Shown here one piece after another: positions 1 to 7,377 of a stretch of DNA of 63,527 bases. A model generated the notes under the pieces. It saw nothing but the letters and a program-made list of their open reading frames with translations. It ran no database searches and was not told the DNA's origin. This DNA comes from a virus. Position 1 is the stretch's first letter, and the number at the start of each line of letters is the position of its first letter. The position numbers and the translations under genes are program-made. The stretch lies in IMG/VR virus record IMGVR_UViG_3300042691_048475, positions 1 to 63,527 of that record, one strand, 5' to 3'.

Positions 1-7
1 AGGGAAA

Positions 8-355
8 TTATTCATCAAATAACTTAATTACAGGTGGTTCTTCATTAGAAGGAGATGCTGGTGGCGGGTTGCAGATGCGCGTATATTGTTCCTTAAGGCG
101 ATCATCTACAGAAATATTTTTACCCAATGCAATTGAATTCAATGGAAATTCAAATACTGTGCCTGATGAGCGGGAACTTTCATCTAAAAATTCTGGAAAA
201 AATAACGGAAATAATTGTACTTGCAATTGTCCATTTTGGAGCTGATTTACGTTAATCATGCAAGGATTCTTTACTGCGAGAAGACCATTTTCTCGTGAGA
301 CTTCATCGCCTAAAATAGTTCTACCAATTTGATCAATAAAAATAATTGTTGACAT
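8..355 (-). CDS. Conserved hypothetical protein, 115 aa
   Basis: I do not recognise a specific family. The protein starts MSTIIFIDQIGRTILGDEV, is rich in beta-type hydrophobic/polar alternation in its first two thirds, and ends in a proline-rich, acidic tail (around residues 96-115). It lies immediately downstream of the last polymerase fragment on the same strand, separated by about 36 nt, so it probably shares the replication-gene transcript. The ATG is preceded by an A/T-rich leader without a clear Shine-Dalgarno, like many genes here. No signal peptide or membrane segment is seen. Confidence 0.7.
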   Translation of the reverse strand: MSTIIFIDQIGRTILGDEVSRENGLLAVKNPCMINVNQLQNGQLQVQLFPLFFPEFLDESSRSSGTVFEFPLNSIALGKNISVDDRLKEQYTRICNPPPASPSNEEPPVIKLFDE

Positions 356-391
356 CTTTTATATTTTATGTTTTAGTATTATATTGTCAAC

Positions 392-1348
392 CTATTCTCC
401 AAATAAATCGTCTAATTCGAAAAGTACTTGTTCACTTGGTTTTCTAGGTGTCCAATTTACACATTGATAAAAACGTTCAACAGCTGCATATACAATTTTT
501 TCAAATAATAATTCTCTGTCCGGTTGAAATATAGATTTGAATTCTTCAGGAAAAATATACTTAAAACCTATGCTTTCAATACCATACTTATTAGGTGTTT
601 GTACATAAAAATATTTAATTTTGTCACCAGAAACAATTTTTTCATATTTGCCTTCTAAGTTCATTTTTTCTAAAAGAATATTATGAAAATAAGCTGCTTT
701 TACATGATTGGGCATGCCTTTACTAACACGAAAATCATGACACATATTTGCATATTTTTCATATCCTCTAATACCACTTGTTCTAGACACATCTTCCAAT
801 GGTAATGCTTGAAATACATCATACGCTTCTTTCAAGACTTCATTTGTTTTAGCACAGGATTTGGTTGTTAACATTGTTTCAATAATTTTTTTAACATATG
901 GTTTAACATTTTTTGGCATTGATGTTCTAACTACGTCTACACCAGTATATTTCCATTTATCACATTGAATGCCTTCATCATCTAAAACATGCAATACATA
1001 TCGTTTCTTTTCTAAAAAAAGACCAACATCAGCCATTGATTCTCTTTTAAAGGCTAATCTACAATCTTTTGAATTCAATGTATTTTTAGCCCATACCTGT
1101 ATTTGTTCATTTAAATATTTTTCTAATTTTTCAGCATGTTCGTAACCTTCTTTTGTAACTTTACCATTCTTGCTAAATTCAATTGGCAATAACTTAAGAG
1201 ATAAATAACAGGAATTATGAATTAAAATGTCATTTGCAAAGAATGTGTGTTCTGTATCAGACTCCATTTCAATGTCATAAACATATTCGTCTTCAAAGGA
1301 GCCAACGCACGTTACCTCATCTATATTTGATATATTAAATTGTTTCAT
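392..1348 (-). CDS. 43: DNA polymerase gp43, C-terminal fragment (C-intein + C-extein)
   Basis: 318 aa. Residues 1-45 are a C-terminal split-intein half: block F (YVYDIEME...HTFFANDILIHN) ends in the penultimate His and terminal Asn needed for cyclisation. It is followed directly by Ser46 as the +1 nucleophile, SCYLSLKLLP. The remaining 273 residues continue family B polymerase after the YGDTDS motif: the rest of the palm and the thumb, including a KKRYVLHV segment equivalent to the KKRYALNV region of T4 gp43. Joined to the N-terminal fragment by protein splicing, the active site would read YGDTD-SCYLSL. Its first 14 nt overlap the end of the small endonuclease ORF upstream, in another frame, suggesting coupled translation. 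What is seen is the intein motif set and the gene break; trans-splicing is inferred from known split inteins. Confidence 0.93.
   Translation of the reverse strand: MKQFNISNIDEVTCVGSFEDEYVYDIEMESDTEHTFFANDILIHNSCYLSLKLLPIEFSKNGKVTKEGYEHAEKLEKYLNEQIQVWAKNTLNSKDCRLAFKRESMADVGLFLEKKRYVLHVLDDEGIQCDKWKYTGVDVVRTSMPKNVKPYVKKIIETMLTTKSCAKTNEVLKEAYDVFQALPLEDVSRTSGIRGYEKYANMCHDFRVSKGMPNHVKAAYFHNILLEKMNLEGKYEKIVSGDKIKYFYVQTPNKYGIESIGFKYIFPEEFKSIFQPDRELLFEKIVYAAVERFYQCVNWTPRKPSEQVLFELDDLFGE
1214..1348 (-). other. C-terminal half of a split intein in DNA polymerase (C-intein, 45 aa)
   Basis: Codes for 45 residues ending ANDILIHN, followed by the +1 Ser codon at 1213-1211. It has blocks F and G of the Hint fold, with the conserved FFAND and HN. 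The length matches natural C-inteins of split inteins (about 35-45 aa). It has its own ATG start, so it is translated as a separate polypeptide rather than as an internal intein. Confidence 0.92.
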
Positions 1349-1601
1349 TTAAAAATTGTAAGCATTTTTTTATAATTGCATCTCTATCTTTTAGAAGATC
1401 ATTTTCCCAAATCATTAAAACTTTACAACCATGAATATTCTCTAAAAGAGAATTGTGTTCTAACGTTTTTTCATATAATTCTTTAGCTGTTAGTTTTGTC
1501 TGATTGTTTATAAAATCAGGTGTATATACCTCAGGCTTACCGTGCCAGTAATCTCCTAAAAATTCGATAATTTTTTTCTTCGAAATGTCATAGAAATCCA
1601 C
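1335..1601 (-). CDS. Free-standing Vsr/EDxHD-type homing endonuclease between split-intein halves
   Basis: 88 aa from a GTG start. The segment VDFYDISKKKIIEFLGDYWHGKP resembles the Vsr-like (EDxHD, I-Bth0305I-related) endonuclease core, and the later KVLMIWENDLL matches the family's final strand. The frame is open upstream of the GTG to a TGA that abuts the N-intein stop. The predicted EAKNHEYFFTHLGYKTIF just upstream also looks like the family's N-terminal strand, so the real start may be a non-standard codon nearer 1690. It sits exactly between the N-intein and C-intein genes and overlaps the latter by 14 nt. This is the layout described for 'fractured genes' in metagenomes (Dassa and colleagues, 2009). 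Cleavage activity and target are inferred. Confidence 0.8.
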   Translation of the reverse strand: MDFYDISKKKIIEFLGDYWHGKPEVYTPDFINNQTKLTAKELYEKTLEHNSLLENIHGCKVLMIWENDLLKDRDAIIKKCLQFLNETI

Positions 1602-1687
1602 AAAAATAGTTTTATATCCCAGGTGTGTAAAAAAGTATTCGTGATTCTTTGCTTCAAAGAAAATATTATTATGTATCTGCGTAAGTG

Positions 1688-2226
1688 TTAATCAATTGTT
1701 ATGATTTTATCAGACTCAATATCAATTTCACAGGGTTTAACACGGACAAGATTGCCATTACGCACAACCATACACCCGTGATCTTCTGTCATATACAGAA
1801 CTTTGTTGTTTACTACAATTTTATATTTTTTCTTACTGACCTTATGTCTAATGAGATTTTTAATCTTTCCCCATTTTACGGTATTTGTTTTACTACAAAA
1901 TGTAAATGTTTTTAAATTTTTATCCGATACATCAATAATTTCGTGGCCGTGTGTAGTTACTTGTTTTTGTGTCGTTTTGTAGTTATCATAAAGTACACCT
2001 ATTTCGCACGTTCCTAAATTTGTTTGTACCATTGTATTTGCAACCACACTATCTGTATCACCATATATTGCAACGGTTTCTAAGGTTTTTTCATCTGTAA
2101 TATTGCTGTGTTTTGATATGTAATTCTTTGCAATATCACGTGCTTGTTTAATTACAGCTTGACCAGTTAAGGTGATCGACGATGCGATATCATCATCACC
2201 AATTGGTGCATGCTTATTACCGAAAT
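1688..2226 (-). CDS. 43: DNA polymerase gp43B exon 2 + N-intein
   Basis: Second exon after a group I intron. The spliced reading begins (..Y)FGNKHAPIGDDDIASSITL, the conserved region after polymerase motif B, and runs to AIYGDTD, the catalytic motif C (the two Asp residues bind metal). At 2050 it passes into an N-intein that begins with Ser. The frame is open upstream to 2287, but those extra residues (about 20, low-complexity) lie inside the intron and do not fit the polymerase family. The ORF ends right after the N-intein (..DKIITID, stop). Exon 1, the 58 residues here and the junction codon give a 95-aa extein piece carrying both motif B and motif C. The protein alone would be inactive. 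Confidence 0.9.
1691..2050 (-). other. N-terminal half of a split intein in DNA polymerase (N-intein, 120 aa)
   Basis: Starts at the Ser codon (2050-2048) directly after YGDTD, the known pol-c insertion site of polymerase inteins. Block A is SVVANTMVQTN and block B is the MTEDHGCMV segment (consensus TxxH-like, here T-E-D-H). The total of 120 aa is usual for an N-intein lacking an endonuclease domain. A stop codon follows at 1690-1688. The first residue Ser, rather than Cys, means an O-N acyl shift in the first step. Confidence 0.9.
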
Positions 2227-2485
2227 CATTATCTTCCAAATAAATCGTTATTTTATTTGCGCTCGAATGAGCTGCTATATTTTTCAATATAGATGAGACT
2301 ATATCATCATCCGTTAAGGATGTCTCCCGTTTCGATACACTTGTATCTACTCACAATTTGTGATAGTCGTTGAACGTTCTTCTTGCGAAGCTTCGCTGCT
2401 GATTGCCATGATGCTTTCATTTTAGGTTCCCAGCAATTAAAGAGATTTGCAATATTAATTACTTAATATTGGGACTTTGGTGTTA
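2227..2485 (-). ncRNA. Group I intron (IA-like), 259 nt, in DNA polymerase gene
   Basis: Lies between the codons for motif B (INSAYG) and FGNKHAP. Core elements on the minus strand include P (AATTGCTGGGA), Q (AATCAGCAGC), R (GTTCAACGACTA, 2375-2364) and S (GATATAGTC, 2305-2297). R and S pair through GACTA/TAGTC to form P7. Between R and S are hairpins TCACAAATTGTGA, GATACAAGTGTATC and CATCCTTAACGGATG, matching P7.1, P7.2 and P8 of subgroup IA. P9 is CTATATT-GAAA-AATATAG. The 5' site follows U at 2486. P1 is GGAU in the exon against GUCC in the intron with the required U-G wobble. The last intron base is G (2227). The splice gives GGA TAT TTC GGT (G-Y-F-G) in frame. No ORF is carried inside. 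Confidence 0.92.
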
Positions 2486-2594
2486 ATCCGTATGCTGAAT
2501 TGATAAAAATTTTTATACTCATTTGTTTGGCATTAAGCCTTAAAATTGTATCCTCTAGTTCACGTTTTCGCTGCATTAATTGCTGAATATCCAT
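2486..2594 (-). CDS. 43: DNA polymerase gp43B exon 1 (motif B)
   Basis: 36 codons plus one base, starting at ATG 2594: MDIQQLMQRKRELEDT..., then KQMSIKIFINSAYG. This is family B motif B (K-x-x-x-N-S-x-Y-G), the fingers helix that contacts the incoming dNTP. Unspliced, the frame ends eight codons later (LTPKSQY, stop), so the exon only makes sense when joined to exon 2 at 2226. An in-frame TAA lies eight codons before the ATG, which fixes the start. Its charged helical beginning continues where gp43A stops, so the polymerase is split at the tip of the fingers, as known for gp43A/gp43B of some Aeromonas T4-like phages. Confidence 0.88.
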
Positions 2595-2821
2595 ATATAA
2601 TGTTAATGACTGTTATAGGGTTTTTATCTATAGAATAGATTATAAGGGTGATAATGATGTTATCAAGAACTGTAGTTATGCAGGTTCAAGAAAAAAAGAT
2701 TTATTAATATGGGGATATGCGAGAGATAGTATAATGCACAGAATAAAAAATAATTCTAGTAAACCATTATTTTTAAGAACCAAAAAAAAATTAGATTAGA
2801 GTAGATGGATTTATTAAAAAA
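2595..2821. other. Spacer between gp43A and gp43B, possible relic ORF on the plus strand
   Basis: 227 nt separating the two polymerase pieces. I see no group I core motifs here on the minus strand, and the minus frames are full of stops. The plus strand is open for about 70 codons from 2587 to the TAG near 2800 without an ATG at its head. It reads ...CYRVFIYRIDYKG... then CSYAGSRKKDLLIWGYARDS, which looks protein-like but matches no family I know. It could be the remains of a mobile endonuclease whose insertion split the gene. That is a guess. Confidence 0.4.
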
Positions 2822-4327
2822 TCACTCGCCTCGCTGTAGTCGTTGAATTTCTTTTTCTAATGCTGCGTATTCTTTTTTATATTTTTTAAGTTCTGCTTGA
2901 ACTGCCTTTCTTTTTTGATAATAAAAATCAACCATCTCAGGTACTATACCTTTATTCTTTTGTGAAAATAAAACTTTTGCTTTACTAATAGCAATATCTT
3001 CTTTCTTTAAAAAATGTGCAAAATTAGGTTTTGTCAATTTAAATGTTTGCCCGTTTACGTGATGTACAGTGACATCGTCATCGGTCATATCAACTATTTT
3101 TCCTACCTTTGTTTCTGGCGACATGTTTAATGAAATCATTAGATTTGGATATAGTGAATTAGCATCGAATGATACAATATCTTCCTGAAACCCATTCAAT
3201 GGCTCTGCGACGTATGCACCGGGATTTCTGGATCCATCGTCTTCTTTTCTAATAAAAGTAGATATACGTTGACCTCTCTTGCGCGCACGAATACATGCAG
3301 CACCGGTAATAATACCCAATGTTCCGAGTGCGCCTTCAAATGTAGTACAACCAATATAAGAAATCATTCGAATTAAAGATAAAAATTGCAATTTCTCTTC
3401 TAACTTTACAAGAATATTCACGTCTTGAATATTATAATCGATGAATTTATCCCAATCTTCTACCATTACATCATATAAGTCCTTTTCTAAAACTACCTTT
3501 TTTTCACCTAACTCCAATTCACCAATACTATCTAATTTATAGCTTTCTCTGTTTGCAAAAGAAAAACGTTTATAAACATCCAAGTAATCAACACATGATA
3601 TACCATCAATATGATAGCTAGCTTGTGTTTTACCGAATGTTCCAATAAAGGTGCGTACATATGTTCTCTTTACTGGTGATATCTCATGCATTCCCGCTTC
3701 ACCAAATACATTTTTTAATCGGTTAATGATGTATGGTATATCAAAACCAGCACTATTCCATCCTGACAAAACATCAGGTGGATCATTCTTAAAAAATTCA
3801 ATTACACCCGACAATAAATCTTCTTCAGATTTACAATAATAATAAACTACATCATTTCTTTTAGCTTTGTATGGTTTTAATCCCCATGCATAAAATTTCT
3901 TACTGAAAGAATCATATATAGTAAGAACATTAATAGGTACATCAGCCAATGCAGGATCAGGAAAACGATCTTTACACACTGCTTCGATATCTACGAAATA
4001 TGTTTTAATAGGAAATTTTGAGAAATCTTCTGTCTCATTATGTTCCCAAAATATATCTAATAATGCTTGTTGTACAGAACCAAAATGCTCATATACACGA
4101 CGAATACCCGTCTCTGTTAAATATTTTTGTCTTTCGTATGCGTTGTTAAAAGATTTTTTAGCTAGAGGTGTATTATAGATCGATATCTCATGACCTCGTT
4201 TATCTTCATAATAATAATATGGATAATACTTTGTTGTATATGAAATACGATCTCCATCGTCAGACCATGTGTATATTTCCACAGTCTGATCTTTAGGATT
4301 ATAACAAGCGTTGCGATACCCAATCAT
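2822..4327 (-). CDS. 43: DNA polymerase gp43A (exonuclease domain and palm motif A)
   Basis: 501 aa, the N-terminal part of a T4-type family B replicative polymerase. The 3'-5' exonuclease motifs are complete: Exo I DIE (113-115), Exo II N191...F195 D196 and Exo III YNIQD (298-302). Palm motif A is FDANSLYP (387-394). The protein ends in a charged helix (KKYKKEYAALEKEIQRLQRGE) at the fingers, before motif B, and a true TGA follows. Motif B and motif C lie in the separate downstream pieces. The spliced exteins sum to 501+95+273 = 869 aa against 898 for T4 gp43, so little or nothing is missing. Functional assembly of A and B as a two-subunit enzyme is inferred from other split gp43 phages. Confidence 0.95.
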   Translation of the reverse strand: MIGYRNACYNPKDQTVEIYTWSDDGDRISYTTKYYPYYYYEDKRGHEISIYNTPLAKKSFNNAYERQKYLTETGIRRVYEHFGSVQQALLDIFWEHNETEDFSKFPIKTYFVDIEAVCKDRFPDPALADVPINVLTIYDSFSKKFYAWGLKPYKAKRNDVVYYYCKSEEDLLSGVIEFFKNDPPDVLSGWNSAGFDIPYIINRLKNVFGEAGMHEISPVKRTYVRTFIGTFGKTQASYHIDGISCVDYLDVYKRFSFANRESYKLDSIGELELGEKKVVLEKDLYDVMVEDWDKFIDYNIQDVNILVKLEEKLQFLSLIRMISYIGCTTFEGALGTLGIITGAACIRARKRGQRISTFIRKEDDGSRNPGAYVAEPLNGFQEDIVSFDANSLYPNLMISLNMSPETKVGKIVDMTDDDVTVHHVNGQTFKLTKPNFAHFLKKEDIAISKAKVLFSQKNKGIVPEMVDFYYQKRKAVQAELKKYKKEYAALEKEIQRLQRGE

Positions 4328-4358
4328 ATATAAATGATAATGGGTATCGATACTATAA

Positions 4359-5555
4359 TCAAGGATTGTATCTCTTTAAATTTGTTCTCTTAGGATCACC
4401 ATATGCATATTGATATAAATCCATATAACAATCCAAATTACGATCATGTTCTAAGAATCTATTTTCAGCTACTTTATACCGTTGTATAGCTTGGTTTTTG
4501 TATCGACCAGCACGTCCCAATTCTTCATTGATACAATGAATCATCTCTTCTCCACTATCAAATTTAATTTCTGCATCCTTATATGTTTCCATGTTTTGAC
4601 ATGCTACTGGTATACCATAACAACATGCTTCAATATATTTCAAATCAGATTTAGCTTTATTAAAATTATTCACCTGCAAAGGTGCTACAGACATCAATAC
4701 TTCAAGATCTGAAATTTTCTTTGGATATTCATAAAGTTTTTGCCACGGATGAAATTCTATATCACCATTTTGAATATATGGCCTCAAAGCTAGAGGGAAT
4801 GCACCTATAAATACCCATTGTAATTTTTTTCTTGTATCAACAATTGCCTTTAATACATGCTCAAAATCGTCTTTCTGGCCTACTCTATTTTCTACATCAA
4901 AATGAGCACCCGAGCCGGCATATAAAATGCGTGGCTTCTTCTTATGTTTATCATAATTGCGCGATACCTTGGCTTCACTAAAATAATTACCCATCCAGAA
5001 CCTAGGAACGAAATTAGGTATTACAGAAATTTCTTGTTTGCCTGTTCTTTCTTGATATAACTTTCTCATGAAGTCACATGTCACAGTAACTTCGTCACAC
5101 AAATTAATAATATCAACAGCACTTTGTCTTATTTCATCAGCCACGAAAGCCGTTTTGAATTTATTATAGTCTGGAATATCTTCTCTAAAAATTACATCGT
5201 CTACCTCATATATCAAACGGAATCCTATATCTTTTTGAATACTCTTGAGAAATTCAACAAATTTTAATTGATGCGGTGTAGCTTGTCTCTGGATTCGAAT
5301 AACTTTTACATTTTGGTACCAACGTGGTTCTGTAATCATTACAGTAGATTCTGTAATCATTGCTTTGGCATGAAAATTAATAAGGTGTGCAGGCCACGAC
5401 ATTCTCCATAATCCACAACCCGAATGATCCGCATTGTAGTGTACAATGCGCGTTAAGTCTTCTGGTTTTTCTTCAGCTGGTTGTTGTGTTTGGGGTTGTT
5501 GGATAGCAGCTGGCTGTAACCCCATAGGGAGTGTATTAATTTTCGGTGTGAACAT
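4359..5555 (-). CDS. Glycosyltransferase, GT4-like
   Basis: About 398 aa from ATG 5555 (MFTPKINTLP), chosen because the longer frame would overlap gp46 and because TTAGG stands just before this ATG. A proline/glutamine-rich linker (residues 15-35) precedes a two-domain GT-B-like body: NADHSGCGLWRM near residue 45, FRLIYEVDDVIF near 120, and LYAGSGAHF starting the second domain. KSDLKYIEACCYGIPVAC is the E-x7-E-type nucleotide-sugar site typical of GT4 enzymes. It lies between gp46 and gp43 in the replication operon. The acceptor is unknown; a DNA base, a virion protein or a host glycan are all possible. Confidence 0.8.
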   Translation of the reverse strand: MFTPKINTLPMGLQPAAIQQPQTQQPAEEKPEDLTRIVHYNADHSGCGLWRMSWPAHLINFHAKAMITESTVMITEPRWYQNVKVIRIQRQATPHQLKFVEFLKSIQKDIGFRLIYEVDDVIFREDIPDYNKFKTAFVADEIRQSAVDIINLCDEVTVTCDFMRKLYQERTGKQEISVIPNFVPRFWMGNYFSEAKVSRNYDKHKKKPRILYAGSGAHFDVENRVGQKDDFEHVLKAIVDTRKKLQWVFIGAFPLALRPYIQNGDIEFHPWQKLYEYPKKISDLEVLMSVAPLQVNNFNKAKSDLKYIEACCYGIPVACQNMETYKDAEIKFDSGEEMIHCINEELGRAGRYKNQAIQRYKVAENRFLEHDRNLDCYMDLYQYAYGDPKRTNLKRYNP

Positions 5556-5562
5556 CCTAAGA

Positions 5563-7377
5563 TTAATTATCCAAAAAAGGATTATAATCAATCTTATTTG
5601 TTACTCCATTTTTCTTTTCTAGAAAAATCACATCACCTGTTGCGTGCTGAATGCTTTCTTTTCTATGAGAAATAACCATGACACATTCATTATGCGAATG
5701 AACTCTTTCCTTCAAAATATTAGTGACAAGCTCAACCCCCTTTTCATCTAATGATGAATCAAATAATTCATCATAGATAGAGATGTTGTATATAACATCA
5801 CCTTGTAGTCGGCGCATATCCATAAAAGTAAATAAACACGCAAAATCTATATTTTTTCTTTCAGCACCAGAAAAATTAAAATATGAACAAATTTTATTTT
5901 TTTCATTGATAATTTCTTCTTCAAAATATTCATTAAAAAAACACGTGCAATTCGCATCCATCTTTCGAAGATAATTTAATAAAATTGAATTAAACAAACC
6001 TAAAATTTTATTAACGATATATGATTTAACACCTTCCTCTGATACAATATACTTAACAGTTTCTAATAAATTCAAATGTGTTTTGTGTTTGTTTACTACT
6101 TCACGAATAGATTCAACTCTCTTAATAGTATCGGATAGCAAATCATCTACATCTGTTGTTTCAGATTTAAGCAATACAATGTCTTCGTCTAATTGAACTA
6201 ACCATTCACTCAATTGATTAATACGTGTTTGAATATTAATTTTTTGTTGCTCAAATAATTTAACTTCATTTAGTTTTGAATTAAGTTTATCTATAGCTAG
6301 TTTTATAGTTGGTTTTTTTCTTTTAAGTTGATCAATAGCTTCTAAACATTTTTCTAATTGATCATTGCGGTGTTTAATATCGTTTAAAATATTTTCTTTT
6401 TCATGTTGTAATTCTTCTTTGTCGTGCTCGGTAACAGGTTTCAAGCAAACTGGGCATGTATTTTTATCAGTGCCTATAGAATTTCTTTTTATTTGTAATT
6501 GTTCAATATGTGATTGAATTGTTGCCTTTCCATTAATAAATGATTCGATTTTTTGATCACATTGAATCAACCCCTCTTCTAGTTTTGCAATTTGTGTGTT
6601 AATTGCGTCTTGATCAATATCCAATACTTCACCTAATTGTTCAATTAATTTTTGTTTTTCATTAATATTATTATCTTTGCGATTCAAATATGTAGAAATT
6701 TTTTCTTTACGTGTATTTAAAATAGTCAGTTTTTGATTTTCTAAATTATCTTTTATATTTTGTGATTCTTCAAATTTTGTTAATTCAATTTCATATATTC
6801 GCTTATGGCTACTATATTCATCACGGATTACAGATAACATTTGTGAAAAAATTTCTAAATTAAAAATACCTTCAATGAATTTGCGTTTTTCAACTTTTGT
6901 TTTTGCCATGAAAGGTACTGTGTTATTCAGTGTCATGATAACACAATTTTCAAAAATAGAAGGTGTAGCATTTAATAGCTTATAAATGTCTTCTTCTGTA
7001 TTTTTAATAGAATCACGTGTAATATCTTTTCCATTGCTAATTAGCACTAATTTTGAAGGATTTAACGTGCGTATAATAACATAATTATTAGCGACTCCGT
7101 TTTGAATTACTTCAAAAGATAATTTAACTTCACATGTATTATTAGTATAAGAATTTGGTATTAGATCTTTTTTCAGATCTCTCATTGTGGTCCCAAATAT
7201 AGCAAAATAGATTGATTCAATTAATGATGTTTTACCAATACCGTTTCGTCTGTCAATTTTATCACGATTAATTCCTGTTATAATATGCAATCCTGGTTTA
7301 AATTCTAATTTAACCGGTTTATCACCAATAGACAAAAAATTCTTGATCTCAACTTCTTTAAAATTAACTCTTTTCAT
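5563..7377 (-). CDS. 46: Recombination endonuclease subunit gp46 (Rad50/SbcC-like)
   Basis: 604 aa SMC-type ATPase. The N-terminal Walker A is in GINRDKIDRRNGIGKTS (about residues 35-52). Two long coiled-coil arms flank a zinc hook CPVC near residue 310. The C-terminal ABC signature lies at FSGAERKNIDF, with a Walker B/D-loop region IYDELFDSSLD. It works with gp47 to resect ends and load recombination proteins for recombination-dependent replication. It overlaps gp47 by 4 nt (ATGA), so the two are translationally coupled. Length is in the family range (T4 gp46 is 560 aa). Confidence 0.96.
   Translation of the reverse strand: MKRVNFKEVEIKNFLSIGDKPVKLEFKPGLHIITGINRDKIDRRNGIGKTSLIESIYFAIFGTTMRDLKKDLIPNSYTNNTCEVKLSFEVIQNGVANNYVIIRTLNPSKLVLISNGKDITRDSIKNTEEDIYKLLNATPSIFENCVIMTLNNTVPFMAKTKVEKRKFIEGIFNLEIFSQMLSVIRDEYSSHKRIYEIELTKFEESQNIKDNLENQKLTILNTRKEKISTYLNRKDNNINEKQKLIEQLGEVLDIDQDAINTQIAKLEEGLIQCDQKIESFINGKATIQSHIEQLQIKRNSIGTDKNTCPVCLKPVTEHDKEELQHEKENILNDIKHRNDQLEKCLEAIDQLKRKKPTIKLAIDKLNSKLNEVKLFEQQKINIQTRINQLSEWLVQLDEDIVLLKSETTDVDDLLSDTIKRVESIREVVNKHKTHLNLLETVKYIVSEEGVKSYIVNKILGLFNSILLNYLRKMDANCTCFFNEYFEEEIINEKNKICSYFNFSGAERKNIDFACLFTFMDMRRLQGDVIYNISIYDELFDSSLDEKGVELVTNILKERVHSHNECVMVISHRKESIQHATGDVIFLEKKNGVTNKIDYNPFLDN

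Noticed and set aside
2228-2287. Open frame upstream of exon 2 that could serve as an ATG start at 2287
   Set aside because: The residues before FGNKHAP are unlike any polymerase, and the stretch includes intron P9 and the 3' intron end; splicing from 2486 restores the family sequence.
392-4327. Polymerase pieces as a decayed pseudogene
   Set aside because: All motifs occur once and intact, the pieces add up to full length, and the breaks coincide with intron, intein and known split positions.
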